This document shows, piece by piece, positions 21,200 to 31,320 of a stretch of 64,000 bases of DNA; positions within the stretch are counted from its first letter, which is position 1, and each line of letters begins with the position of its first letter. The stretch spans positions 1 to 64,000 of the forward strand of contig NKYR01000019.1 of the NCBI GenBank assembly GCA_003184365.1, given 5' to 3'. The DNA comes from Evernia prunastri (Eukaryota > Ascomycota > Lecanoromycetes > Lecanorales > Parmeliaceae). A program made the position numbers and the translations under genes. Below the pieces are notes generated by a model. It did not search any database. It was given only the letters and a program-made list of their open reading frames with translations, and had not been told where the DNA came from.

Positions 21200-22731
21200 A
21201 TGATTGACCGTTTGGCACCGTCTGAAAGAATCGTCAGTCGTAAATTAAAGGCACACAAAAAGTCTCGACGGGGATGCGGTCATTGCAAGCTTCGACGCGT
21301 CAAAGTAGGTAGGCTTCCCCCCCGCTCGAGTCCTACATTTGATTTCGACTGAAGCCATCACCTGCAGTGTGATGAGGGCAAGCCGAGATGCAGGAAATGC
21401 ACCTCTTTTGGCGTCTTTTGCAACTACGATGGCCAATACTCTGACCTACAGCTATCGGTTGGCGGGGTTGCCAAAATCGAACCTCTGCAGATACTGCCGT
21501 ATTCTCTGAAACAGACCATTCCTAGCATAATCGTTCCATCATGGAAATCACAGTCGATAGCATCTCCAGGGAAAAGGAACGCAGTATATGACTTCGGCAA
21601 GCAGGACATGGAGCTACTGAACAAGTTCCAAACGAGAACCGTCTTCACCATCACCACCGACAAGAACCTCTACTTGTATCAAAAAGAAGCCTTGAAGCTC
21701 GCCTACTCGGTAAGATCTCCTCGCGCACGTCTGATCAGTCCGACTAATCTCAATGGATCAGCACCCATTCCTCATGCACGCGATGCTGTCGCTGACCCTC
21801 ATGCACGACCGCTACCTGTCCGGCGCGCCCAACGCAAATCTATCCACCACCGAAGCCTTCCACTGGTACCAAGCCACCGCCCTCGTCAGCAGCAAGCTAT
21901 CCGGACCGATCCCACTCGCAGAGCGCGACGCCGTCTACGCCACCGGCGTCTGCCTCGGCGTGATCGCATTCTTCTACATCGAAGCCCAGACGCCCGAGGA
22001 AGCCTGGCCGCTGAAACCGCCGTCGCCGCTCGACCTCAACTGGCTCAGCCTGAGCGAGGGCAAGAAGGCGCTGTACCAAGCCACCCGGCCCTCGAACGAC
22101 GACAAAAGCCTCTACCAGACCCTCCTCCCCTTCGAGAGCACGAAACCGAAACCCTCCGCCCCGGTCCCGGGACTCGAGGCTCTGCCCCCCGAGCTCATCC
22201 GCCTCTGCGGCCTCGACGCCGCCGCCGCCGCCTCGACCGCCGACGACGACGACAACCCCTACCGCGCCGTCGCGTCCGGCCTCGCCATGTCCCTGCACAG
22301 CGACTGCAAGCTCACCACCATCCTCAACTTCCTCATGTTCATCAGCTTCATCCCCCCCGCGTACAAGGCGCTGCTCAAGCGCAAGGACCCCGCCGCGCTG
22401 CTGCTGCTGGCGTATTGGTACGCGAAGATGTGCCTGTGTCCGCACTGTGAGTTACGATTTCCGAGCCCATTTCGATCCTCATTCATATCGCATTATGCGT
22501 CGCAAGACATGTCGTAGAAATGTCAAATACTCCCGGGACATGTTTCGCGACTTCCAAGTTGGTCCCAGAAGAGATATGCTGACTCTCGGAAATCATAAAG
22601 GGTGGATCCTCGGCCGGGCGGCGCTGGAGGGGCAGGCGATTTGCAGGTATTTGCAGAGGTTTCATGCGGATGAGCCGGACGTGCAGAGTCTTTTGCTGTT
22701 TCCGAGCATGGTGTGTGGGGCTGTTGGTTGA
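21200..22731 (+). CDS. Zn2Cys6 fungal transcription factor
   Basis: Four exons: 21200-21304, 21368-21709, 21762-22446 and 22601-22731, giving 420 residues. The binuclear cluster spans the first intron: CGHCKLRRVK ends exon 1, and CDEGKPRCRKCTSFGVFC opens exon 2. This gives the six cysteines in C-x2-C-x6-C-x6-C-x2-C-x7-C spacing. A short basic lead-in (KAHKKSRRG) precedes it. The middle region (HPFLMHAMLSLTLMHDRYL) and the C-terminal WWILGRAALEGQAICRYL match the usual layout of this fungal family. Start: no ATG precedes 21200 in frame within the open stretch, so ATG 21200 is chosen. Introns are 63, 52 and 154 bp; the last contains a dispersed repeat described separately. Acts in the nucleus; targets unknown, though the adjacent divergent dehydrogenase is a plausible one. 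Confidence 0.88.
22502..22600 (+). repeat. Dispersed repeat forming most of intron 3 of the Zn2Cys6 gene
   Basis: The last 99 bp of the 154-bp intron closely resembles 59974-60068, 37 kb away. Shared blocks in order are GCAAGACATGTCGTA, GGGACATGTTT, TGGTCCC and GAAGAGATATGCT, ending in TCATAAAG. This copy supplies the branch-like CTGAC and the acceptor AAAG. It may be an introner-like element or another small dispersed element. Confidence 0.6.
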
Positions 22732-23247
22732 TGCGGTTCGTGGGGGTGTGAGAGAGGGGGGAGGGATATATGTTACATAATGAGAGACCTAGGGGCACGG
22801 GAGACTGAAGACTTGAATGAGTGCTCGATTCGATTCTCGCGTGGTTGGCAGAGGCGTAGAGTGCGCTCTGGGAGTACTCCAAGTACATTTAGAGAAAGTG
22901 CCTACTGCGGATTTGCTCTGGAAATCCGGTGAAGGTCTTAGTATTGAATCAACGGTATTTTGTACATTAGCTAAGGTACCCGGGCATCTGATTCCCGAAG
23001 ATGTCTTTATCCAACCAAAATCCGCCTTCCGGCCAAGATCCTTATCGTGCTTTGTGGTGTACATTAGAACTCCTGACGACCTCAACTCCCCCTCTCCAGA
23101 CCCACAACCCAACCCATCAAGAACTCGCAACTCAACGAACCTCATAATTCCTCTCCCCACCCCAGACCCGCCCGAATTCACCCCTCACCAGCTGTCACGC
23201 TCCGCCCTCTCTCTCTCTCTCTCTCTTTCTCAACGGCCCGTGCAACC
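22732..23247 (+). other. Intergenic, no recognisable gene
   Basis: Short tail after the regulator, followed by a Pro/Ser-coding pyrimidine-rich leader just upstream of the small Cys-rich gene. A 211-codon frame across it is low-complexity and not credible. Confidence 0.5.
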
Positions 23248-23610
23248 ATGTGCAAAGCCGGCACTTGCGATACATGCCGTGAGCTCCTTCTCCCTTTCCC
23301 CTCCCTCATTCCCCTCCCCCTCCCTCTCCCTCTCCCTCCCCCTCCCCCTTCCACATTCTCACCCCCCTCATCCCATTCCCCATCCCTCTCATGCCCTTCC
23401 CCATCCCCTCCCTCCCCAACCTTACCCCTCACCACAATCCCACCCAAGCTAACCCAACTCTACCGCTTAGAGAAAACCTCGTGGTACGGCTGCGGCCTGC
23501 ACGTCCCGGCGGTCATGGACAAGCTCCCGCAAGCATCGTGGTGCACGTGCGAACCTAAGGTCGAGAAGGGGGGCGTGCGGTATCCGCCTATGGCGCCGAG
23601 GGCGGATTGA
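23248..23610 (+). CDS. Small Cys-rich conserved fungal protein (56 residues)
   Basis: Exon 1 is only 31 nt (23248-23278, MCKAGTCDTC), followed by a 192-bp pyrimidine-rich intron (donor GTGAGC, acceptor CTTAG) and exon 2 at 23471-23610. The joined frame continues QKTSWYGCGLHVPAVMDKLP, then WCTCEPKVEKGGVRYPP. The Cys/His pattern (C2, C7, C10, C18, H21, C34, C36) suggests a zinc-binding microprotein. I recall small uncharacterised fungal proteins with the layout MCK..TC..C...WxGCGxHxPSVM...WCxCEP, so the spliced model is supported by family resemblance. Function unknown. The intron and size make it easy to miss in automated annotation. Confidence 0.8.
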   Translation: MCKAGTCDTCRELLLPFPSLIPLPLPLPLPPPPPSTFSPPSSHSPSLSCPSPSPPSPTLPLTTIPPKLTQLYRLEKTSWYGCGLHVPAVMDKLPQASWCTCEPKVEKGGVRYPPMAPRAD

Positions 23611-23892
23611 GGGGTTTGCTGAGGAGGAGGAGGGAGGGGAGGGGGGAGGGAGTGGGAATACGAGGGGAGGATTGGATATACGATTGATGATTCAGGGGTG
23701 TTTGGGGCTACATCCGGGTGCCGGTCGGTCATGAAGGGATGGGCTACAACAGCGTAGGAGCCGCAGGAAGGACTACACACATAGTATCACGAAATGCTAC
23801 GAATTACGTTACACGCCCTAACCAAAAACCCCTTCCTCACCCACCCACACCCACACGCACAATCCCCCAAAATCCCCGCTCACCCGCCCTTC

Positions 23893-24923
23893 CTACCCCA
23901 GCTTCGACCCCGCACCCGGCTCCCGCATCAGAAACGGCTGATGCTCCACCCCCTGCCCACCGTACGGTCCCGTGTCGACGGCCATGCCGTCCACCACCTC
24001 CCACCCGTGGCGTAGATACAGGGGCAGACCGAAGGGCGAGGCTTCGATGTAGGTTTGCGCTCCGGCGCGGTCGGCCGCGTCGAGGCCCGGCCGGATGAGC
24101 AGGCTGCCGAGACCGCGGCGTTGGTGGGTGGGGTGCACGGCGAGGATGTGGAGGACTGGGATCGGGGGTGGGTGGGTTAGTGTTTGGAGAGAGGAGCGGA
24201 GAGGGGAGATGGGGATGCTGTGGTAACGGTAAATGACCCCACTCGTACGAGTAGCTTCGATAGGTTCGTTCGTAGGATGCGTAGGATTGCCCGGATCCAC
24301 GAACGGCTGCAGGCAGGATCCGTGGGATCAATCAAGAAAAAAAAAATCTCCACTCACAAAACGTCTCCTCGGGCACGATCCACTTCTTCCTCCCCGCGAA
24401 GATCTGCCGGAAGAAATCCTTGATCAACGCGTCGTTCGAACCGTCCGGCGGCCCGTCTTTCCTCTCACGACCCCTCGCCTCCTTCTCCCGTCTCTGATCT
24501 GCCGTGAGCGTGTGCGGATACTGCCACGCGGCGAACGCTACCGTCTCCCTACGTCAAACGCACCCTTCCCTTAACATGCATCTCTTTTGACCAAATCTAG
24601 GTACATACACGTCTTAAAACGCCTTTTTGCCTGGCGTGGCGTGGCTAAGGTCGGTTTTGGAGGGGGGTGGAGGTTGGGTTGTCTGTCACGCATTCTCACC
24701 CGTTGTTCTCCTCCCCATCGACTACCTTGGTGATCCGCTCCCCGTACAGACCGTCCTGCGCCAGGAGATCCCGGAAATACAGAAGATCCCGCTCCCAGAG
24801 GACGGATGGCGGGACGTGCGGGTGGAAGTGCGCCATGATGTGGTCGTCTGCGAACGCGGCTTGGAAAATGGCGGTGATGGCGGACGCGTCGTCTACGGTG
24901 GCTGGGTGCAGTGTGAATGGCAT
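23893..24923 (-). CDS. GNAT-family N-acetyltransferase
   Basis: Three minus-strand exons: 24923-24700, 24548-24358 and 24155-23893, 225 residues in total. Exon 1 begins MPFTLHPATVDDASAITAIF, the usual GNAT beta1-alpha1 opening. Exon 2 carries WIVPEETF. Exon 3 carries LHILAVHPTHQRRGLGSLLI, which contains the acetyl-CoA-binding motif A with the Q/R-x-x-G-x-G/A core (QRRGLG). It ends with YLRHGWEVVD, the typical GF/GW near the C-terminus. Introns are 151 bp (donor GGTGAGA, acceptor CGTAG) and 202 bp (donor GTGAGTGG, acceptor CCCAG); both junctions keep the frame. The acceptor of the second intron lies in a CCCACC-rich stretch and is the least certain part. Substrate unknown. Confidence 0.85.
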
Positions 24924-25586
24924 GGTGGGGTTGATTGATTTGGGGCAAATTGGGGCTGGTCGGAGCCTTCTGTATGTTTATACGGTTGAGTAGTCGTGCC
25001 AAGCAATGACTAAGGCTTACAGCGTTGATGAGGAAGCACTTTCCTCGTCAAACTGCAGACGTCCTTCACGGTTCTTGGTGTAGGTATAAGCAAACATCCT
25101 GTCAGCCTGCAGATGCAAACAATTTTTCCACATGTTGCAATTGGCGAATAGGAGGCCAGCTTGCCCGCATTAGCGTCAATGACTCCACGCTCATAGCTTG
25201 CAAACACTCGATGAGATAAGACATGATCAACTACATACATGCTTCATCAGGTGCCCATTCACCGTCTGACACAACCTATCACCGCGCCGAAGACATGAAA
25301 TCCGAGATGGCGACAGCGACAGCTTTGCAGGTGCGGATCAAGTATGGCGCAGGATCAGCATCCTTGCACCCTTGCGGTGTCGGCCGCGTTGGTCCAGGCC
25401 AGCCATCAGCGCTAAGAATGGCCTGCATCAGCGCCACAAGCTACAAACACTGCTGTCAGCTTCGACGAGTGCATTGTACCGCGCTCTGCTCGGTGGCCAG
25501 CGACACTGCGCTTGGTCTGTTGACGTCGCCAATACCAGTAATGGGCGATTCGGCATCTCCATATTCCAGCAACAGCTGCCTCCGCA
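24924..25586. other. Intergenic, no recognisable gene
   Basis: Divergent gap between the acetyltransferase and the CorA-like gene. Only short overlapping frames without coding signal. Confidence 0.5.
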
Positions 25587-28500
25587 ATGGAGTACGAAGA
25601 GGAACCTTTCACTTTCGACAGGACCGACAACTTCCCCATAGACAGAGCCTACCCTTCGCGCTCCACACGCTCGCAGATACCCAAGCGGTCGACAGGGGAC
25701 TCGCTGTTACTCAATGACAGGCATCTACCCCGCGGAGGCACCGGCGACTTCGAACCTCGAAGACGTCTACTATATACCGTGCCCCTACGTCGCAAGAGCA
25801 ATAACACCAGAGATGAGGAGAAAGGTTACATCAGAGAAGAGCCCGACAGTCTAGCATACTTTCCCCCGCTTGGTATAGACCGGGAGGCCTCGAGGGGTTC
25901 GGCGGCTTTTCCTCCGCCGGAGTTCCGGGAGATCATATCTACAAAATGGGTCCCTGATGACGAAGGTCGGGAAATTGTCACGTTGACGGTCAAAGATGCA
26001 GGAGGTAAAGCAGGCCAAGAAAAAGTCCGTTGCGAGAGCCGGTGGAAGCATATCCAAAGCGACGCCATGACGCTGAGAGAGTTCTATCGCCAAGTGATGC
26101 GGACCCCCGGCCTCGGGGACGATGATATGGCCTTGGTGGCGCGTCTCTTGAACAAGGTCCAGACCTCTGAGAAAAAGTTTGTGCACGGGCGATATCTCAA
26201 GCCGATCATTCTGGTGTACGAAGGCGAAGATCCCGACGCTTCTGCGTTCCCCCCCCCTGAAGAAAAGCACGTCCGGAAGACTGCCACCTTTATCAGCCTT
26301 CCTGTCTTTACTACTTGTTGCCTCAAACATCATACGTCAACCAAAGACTTCGAAGGCCATCCAGTCCGCGCGCTTTTGCAGTCCCACTACCAGCTCGAAT
26401 CGACCAAAAGGCGCGATAAAGAGCAAGTCATCAACAAGACTAGGTCCATTAGAGATCACTTGGCAAACGAAGATCACGTGGTACATGTTCCTCAAATATG
26501 GGCGCTGATAATCAACAATTATACTATCATCACCTGCGCGGCTCTAGATGCTTCTAAATTGCGTGGTGATACCATAAAGTTAATATCATATACAGCGGCT
26601 CAACAAGACGAAGCAACCTGGTCAATGCATTTCACAGACGCTGAGGGGAAGGATTTCTATCTGCCTCTACGATTTTGCAAAACTTGGTTTGATCTTGTAA
26701 GACAGATCACGGACAACTGTCTCCATGATGAATACAACTTCATAAGAGATCAACTACTCAAAGGCGGACCAGTGTACCAACTCATCGTCGCCAGTGATGG
26801 AAGCGCCGTGAACGCGGAAAGGTGGTCGAAGCTCGTGGAGGCGACGAAGACTGAAGTCATCCACCTAAAGCTTGTAGACAATGAGACTATATCTAGTCGG
26901 TTATTGGTCACTTACTGCGACGACGAAGGCAACGACGTAATCCTAGATTCGGATTCAGATGATAGCCCCGACTCTTCATCTATTTTCAGTTCGGATGCCG
27001 GTGAAGACAGTGACGGGAGTGACTCCTCAGTATCAAGTAACATGAGTTTTGACAAGATTGCGCCTACTATTGATCGCTTACGTATTCTAAAGGCTAAGCT
27101 TCGAGAAGCAGACAGCAAGGGAGATGCCAAGAAGGCGGAAGACTTGAAAGAGCATAAGATACCCGCCCTAGAAGAAAAGTTGCTGGAACTGAATGCTGTT
27201 GGCTTGAATCTGGACGCCTTCACAACGCGACATGCTCGAGAAAGGTCAAGGATCGTAATACCGGGGCCATACGATCACTGGCCCCGATCTAGCCATGGGT
27301 TGGATCATGATCCCCCGCTGAGCCCAACGGAGAGATATCGAGAGAGGCTCAGATCGAGATCCCGGTCTATGTCTAAGACACGATTCATCAAGAGAGATGG
27401 CGCGTTCTCAAGCTCCGCCAACGACTTATCTTTCAAGGAACCATTGGCTCCAGGCCGCGCGCGTCAGCCATGGGTCGTTCACGATAATCATCGCAGTGAT
27501 TCCCGGAATCGACACTTCAGAGACATCGACTATGGCATTGCTCCCCATACCCGATCCCACATGCGCTCTCATATGCCAAGCGCGCATTCTCTCTCTAGGA
27601 CCTCAACTCTACATCATCGCTCTGGCTCAGGCTGGGATCTGGTAAGATCACGCGTACGTGACGGAGAGCTACCGGGTCTTCGAAACAGTCCAATATCTCC
27701 CCTGACAGACAGCCGTGATATCTATTACCGCCCATCAGAGAAAATGTTGGCGCGATCTTACTGGGATCTGGTCAGATCCTCGGTTCTTGACGGTGGGATC
27801 CACAAGCTCCGCAGTGCGGAAGCTGCGAAGAAAGATGATGAGCTTGCCAAAGCTAGCGTGGCAAAAACGGCTGATAAGGAAAAGAATGGTTTAAGCAGTC
27901 CGAAGAGACTGCCTGATTTTCTTCACGGCTCGCTGAATGGCTCTTCCACTACGTTACCCACCACGCAAGGTCCGCCTGCCAGCTTCGGACCGCCAGAGGC
28001 TCCTCTACATGCCCCTGCCAACGGCATCTCTGGCGTTAACCAAGACCAGAAAGACTCAACAAAGCCGAAGAGAGTCTTATTCTCGAAGCATAGCCTTGAG
28101 AGTAAACCAAAATTGAAGAGGCTGATTCAACTGGCGCGCAAAGAATCCGAAGTGTTACCAAAGATTGCAACGTCGCCGTCTGCTCTCGAAGTGTCATCCC
28201 CTGTTTCAACTGACCTAACAGCCGACGTCCCAATATTTTTGTGGTCAGCCGAGCACAAGCAGCCTGAAAGCCATGATCTAGAGCGAAAACCTCCCCAAAT
28301 GCCAGATATGCATGAGACACCTAATTTCAAATATTTCATCAAGAAGTCAGCTGAGGAGATAAAACGAATGATCAATACGTCGAAAACAGAGGAGTTGATC
28401 TTGCATACGGTGATGACCGAGCTCCACATCGCCCTCAAGAAACCCAAAAAAGGAAAACCTGAATATGCCGTACTGTATGAGAAGACGGCCGAGAAGACTT

Positions 28501-29895
28501 ATGCTCATGTAGCATCCTCGATGAATACTATGAGGACTGCGACGACTAGCGCGACTAATCTAAATGCTATGGAGGGGCAAAACATCAATAAGCGGGCCAG
28601 CCAATCCAGAAGAGCGTCATTTGCTTTCGCTGGTGAAACACTGCGCAAAATTAGCTCGAACCGTTCGGTTGCAAGCACGCCGGGTCAGGACGATGTAGAG
28701 TCAATTAAGATCGGGGTCTTTGATCTAGCCAGCAAGATTCTGCTCGCATTTGTTCCCAGAGGCTACGACGCTCCTGTGATATCTAAGTACTGGGGAGCTT
28801 TACATAAGTTGTTAGATGAAAAGGTACGTGCCCCGATTATCTTCGAATGAATGCGCACTAATCTTTGCCAGGATGGAGATGTCTTACGTTATGTCCGCTC
28901 ACGTCTCTCCGAAATTTCTAGCTTAATTCAAAGTATACAAATGGGAGTACGTGCCGAGGACGGAAGGAAGCAACAACGATATCAAATTCCTCGAGCCCTT
29001 CCAGCAGCATTCCAGCACCTCGTCTTGCTGCTCGTTGTCATCAGCAGTACTTCAAACTGGACTGAATATTCGTGGAGCCAGATGCAATCCACGTTTGACG
29101 ATTGCGAAGGTCTTCTCGTCGAAGGCAGGAAACAGCTGCTTTTGATGATACATACAGATGACTATCGTGACTCGTCGGGATTTCAAGCTGTGGATTCCGA
29201 GGCCTTAGTGTCCTTGATCTTAGCGAATCTCATGTCTAATATGTCTACGGAGGGCGACTTCTATCTTACCGAAGTATATGCCGAGTACACAACTAAGATA
29301 CAAGGTGTCGTCAGAGATTCCGCTAGTGTCAAGGTAAATTAACGAGAGAATCTGCTAGCCTACCTTACAATCGCGATCTGATAGCTTGTAGGTCTACGAC
29401 GACATCAAATTCCTCCGCGAAGAACTCGACATCATCAAAACCACCCTGAAGCAGCAACACGACACCCTCCGCGAGTTCAAATCCACCATCCCCCTCACCT
29501 ACGGCGTCCCCTCCCTCTCCGTCTCCGTCCTCGCCCGCACCCTCGACGCCACCTCCCAGCACATCGAAGACTTCGACGAGCTCCAGACCCGGGCCGAGAC
29601 GGCCCGCTTCCTCGCGGCGCAGTCAATCTCCCTGAAGGCCGAGTCGAACAACAAGGCCATCGTCGTCTTCACCGTCGTCACCATCGTCTTCCTCCCGCTC
29701 AGCTTCGTGACGAGCTACCTCGGCATGAACACGAGCGATTTGCGCGACATGCAGAGCGGGCAGACGCTCTTCTGGGCCATCGGGGCCCCCGTCGCGGTCG
29801 TGGTGCTGGGGGCGGCGCTTTTGGCGGCTTTTTACGGCACGTTGACGCAGCGGGTTTTGGGGAGGGCTTGGAGGGGGAAGGAGAAGGGTGAGTAG
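25587..29895 (+). CDS. Large CorA-like Mg2+ transporter family protein
   Basis: Exons are 25587-28823, 28872-29333 and 29392-29895, giving 1400 residues. Introns are 48 bp (GTACGT, GCCAG) and 58 bp (GTAAAT, TGTAG), both phase 0. The C-terminus has two membrane helices (VVFTVVTIVFLPLSFVTSYL and AIGAPVAVVVLGAALLAAFY). The first is followed by LGMN, corresponding to the GMN signature of CorA channels. A long helical region precedes them (DDIKFLREELDIIKTTLKQQ). The N-terminal 900 or so residues are fungal-specific: a conserved region at about 110-450, an acidic Ser-rich stretch (DSDSDDSPDSSS), then an Arg/Ser-rich disordered part. Likely a membrane protein of plasma or internal membrane; ion selectivity unknown. 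Two copies of a WDLVRS motif lie in the disordered part. Confidence 0.85.
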
Positions 29896-30567
29896 AGAGG
29901 GAGGGAGGGATGGGTCGTGCTTTGTAGGCGCGTGTGTTTGGGTCAGTTTGTATAGGGGGTTCATAGAGGGCTTTCGGATCTTTACTTCGGGCACAGAACT
30001 CCTTGGGAACTTGGAGGCTTTCTGAAGTTATTTATCTGTATATAGGTAACATAAACTATTTTGATATACCAGGGAAGCCTGGTAGAGGTATTCTAATTAT
30101 AGTCTGATGATGAAAGACTCAGACATGATTAGAAGACAGCATGGAAATCAAGACAACGCACTCATCGTCCGCCGTAACTGAACAACTAGGGAACCCACTC
30201 CTCATGACATGGATACACTCGCTGCCTCTCCTTTGCTGTCCCGGCAATCAACGCCAACAAATCAGGCAACAAGCCCAGAGCCCCCCCTTCTCTCTATCAT
30301 AGCATCCCAGTCATGTCATCAAGCCAAGCATACAATCCATCGTCGCCGGTGCCGCTATTGTGCCATTCTGCCAATCCCCCCCCTCATCTCTCTCCCCCGG
30401 CACTAGAGACAATATCCCTAAATGACAGGGCAATCAGTCCGACGAACGCTCGGTCCAGAACGCGGCGGACGGGCTGTGGATCGCTCGCTCGCTCGCTCGC
30501 TCAGGGAAATACAATGGGGTAGGTGCATAGGTAGAAGAAGGCGGAACGCAACGTTACCTTGTCTCGG
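29896..30567. other. Intergenic with a short CTCG microsatellite
   Basis: Convergent gap between the CorA-like gene and the secreted-protein gene. A short run of about five CTCG units lies at about 30480-30502. Nothing else recognisable. Confidence 0.5.
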
Positions 30568-31320
30568 CTAGTTGCGCGTGCCGGATGAGCCTGATGAGTA
30601 GGAGGCTTCGTCGGCTTCGTTGTCCGAGGTGTTTTCTTCCGTGCCGGATGGTCCTGGTGGGCCTGATCCAGAGGAGGAGGAATCGTCGGTGGAGATGTCG
30701 TCGTCTTGTCGTTTGGCGAGGGCGTGGGCGGTGGCGCTTTGCGTGGCGGCTGGTGGTGTTGATGCTAGAGAGGTTTCGGCGATGTTGCTTTGCGTGGCGG
30801 CCGCCGGTGTTGATGCTGAGGACTCGACGGCGACTGACGTCGTGATCGGTTCTGATGCTGGGGTGGTCTCGGCGATGTCGCTTTGCGGGGCGGTCGCTGG
30901 TGTTGACGCTAAGGAGGTCTCGACGGCGACTGACGTGGTGGTCGGTTCTGATGCTGGGGTGATCTCGGTGATGTCGCTTTGCGTGGCGGCCGCCGGTGTT
31001 GATGCCGGGGCGGTTCCGGCGGTGACTGGCGTCGTTATTAGCGCGGATGACGTTGGCGAATCTGCAACGGTTGCGATTGAGGAGTCGGCGGTTTCGAGGA
31101 TCCTGGCTGTGGTCGCGGGGTCTGCGGAGATGGTGGGGACCACGACGTCGTCTTCGTCCTGTCTCTTAGCCAATGGGTTGTTCAAGTTGAGGTTGGTGTA
31201 TTGTCTCTTGACAAGTCCTTTGTGTTGGTGGTCTTGATAGGGTGCCGCGCTGATCGATGCGGAAAGAAGGAGAAAGGCTAATGCTACAGCAAAAGCTGCG
31301 ATGCTGGAGTGAAGGACCAT
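30568..31320 (-). CDS. Secreted Ser/Thr-rich protein with Kex2-type sites
   Basis: 250 residues, single exon. The N-terminus (VLHSSIAAFAVALAFLLLSA, then SISAAP) is a clear signal peptide. Three dibasic KR sites each precede Gln: LVKRQYTNLN, LAKRQDEDD and, much later, LAKRQDDDIS. These are typical Kex2 sites, and the exposed Gln could cyclise. The middle (about 60-200) is a Thr/Ser/Ala/Pro-rich series of imperfect repeats (ATQSDIxETTPASEPTTTSV type), likely O-glycosylated. The C-terminus is acidic and Ser/Gly-rich. No enzyme domain. Could be a Kex2-processed secreted or cell-wall protein. The short segment QYTNLNLNNPLA between the first two sites could be released as a peptide (inference). Confidence 0.75.
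   Translation of the reverse strand: MVLHSSIAAFAVALAFLLLSASISAAPYQDHQHKGLVKRQYTNLNLNNPLAKRQDEDDVVVPTISADPATTARILETADSSIATVADSPTSSALITTPVTAGTAPASTPAAATQSDITEITPASEPTTTSVAVETSLASTPATAPQSDIAETTPASEPITTSVAVESSASTPAAATQSNIAETSLASTPPAATQSATAHALAKRQDDDISTDDSSSSGSGPPGPSGTEENTSDNEADEASYSSGSSGTRN

Noticed and set aside
22817..23452. 211-codon frame before the Cys-rich gene
   Set aside because: Pro/Ser/Leu low complexity from the pyrimidine-rich leader and intron; overlaps the better-supported spliced gene.
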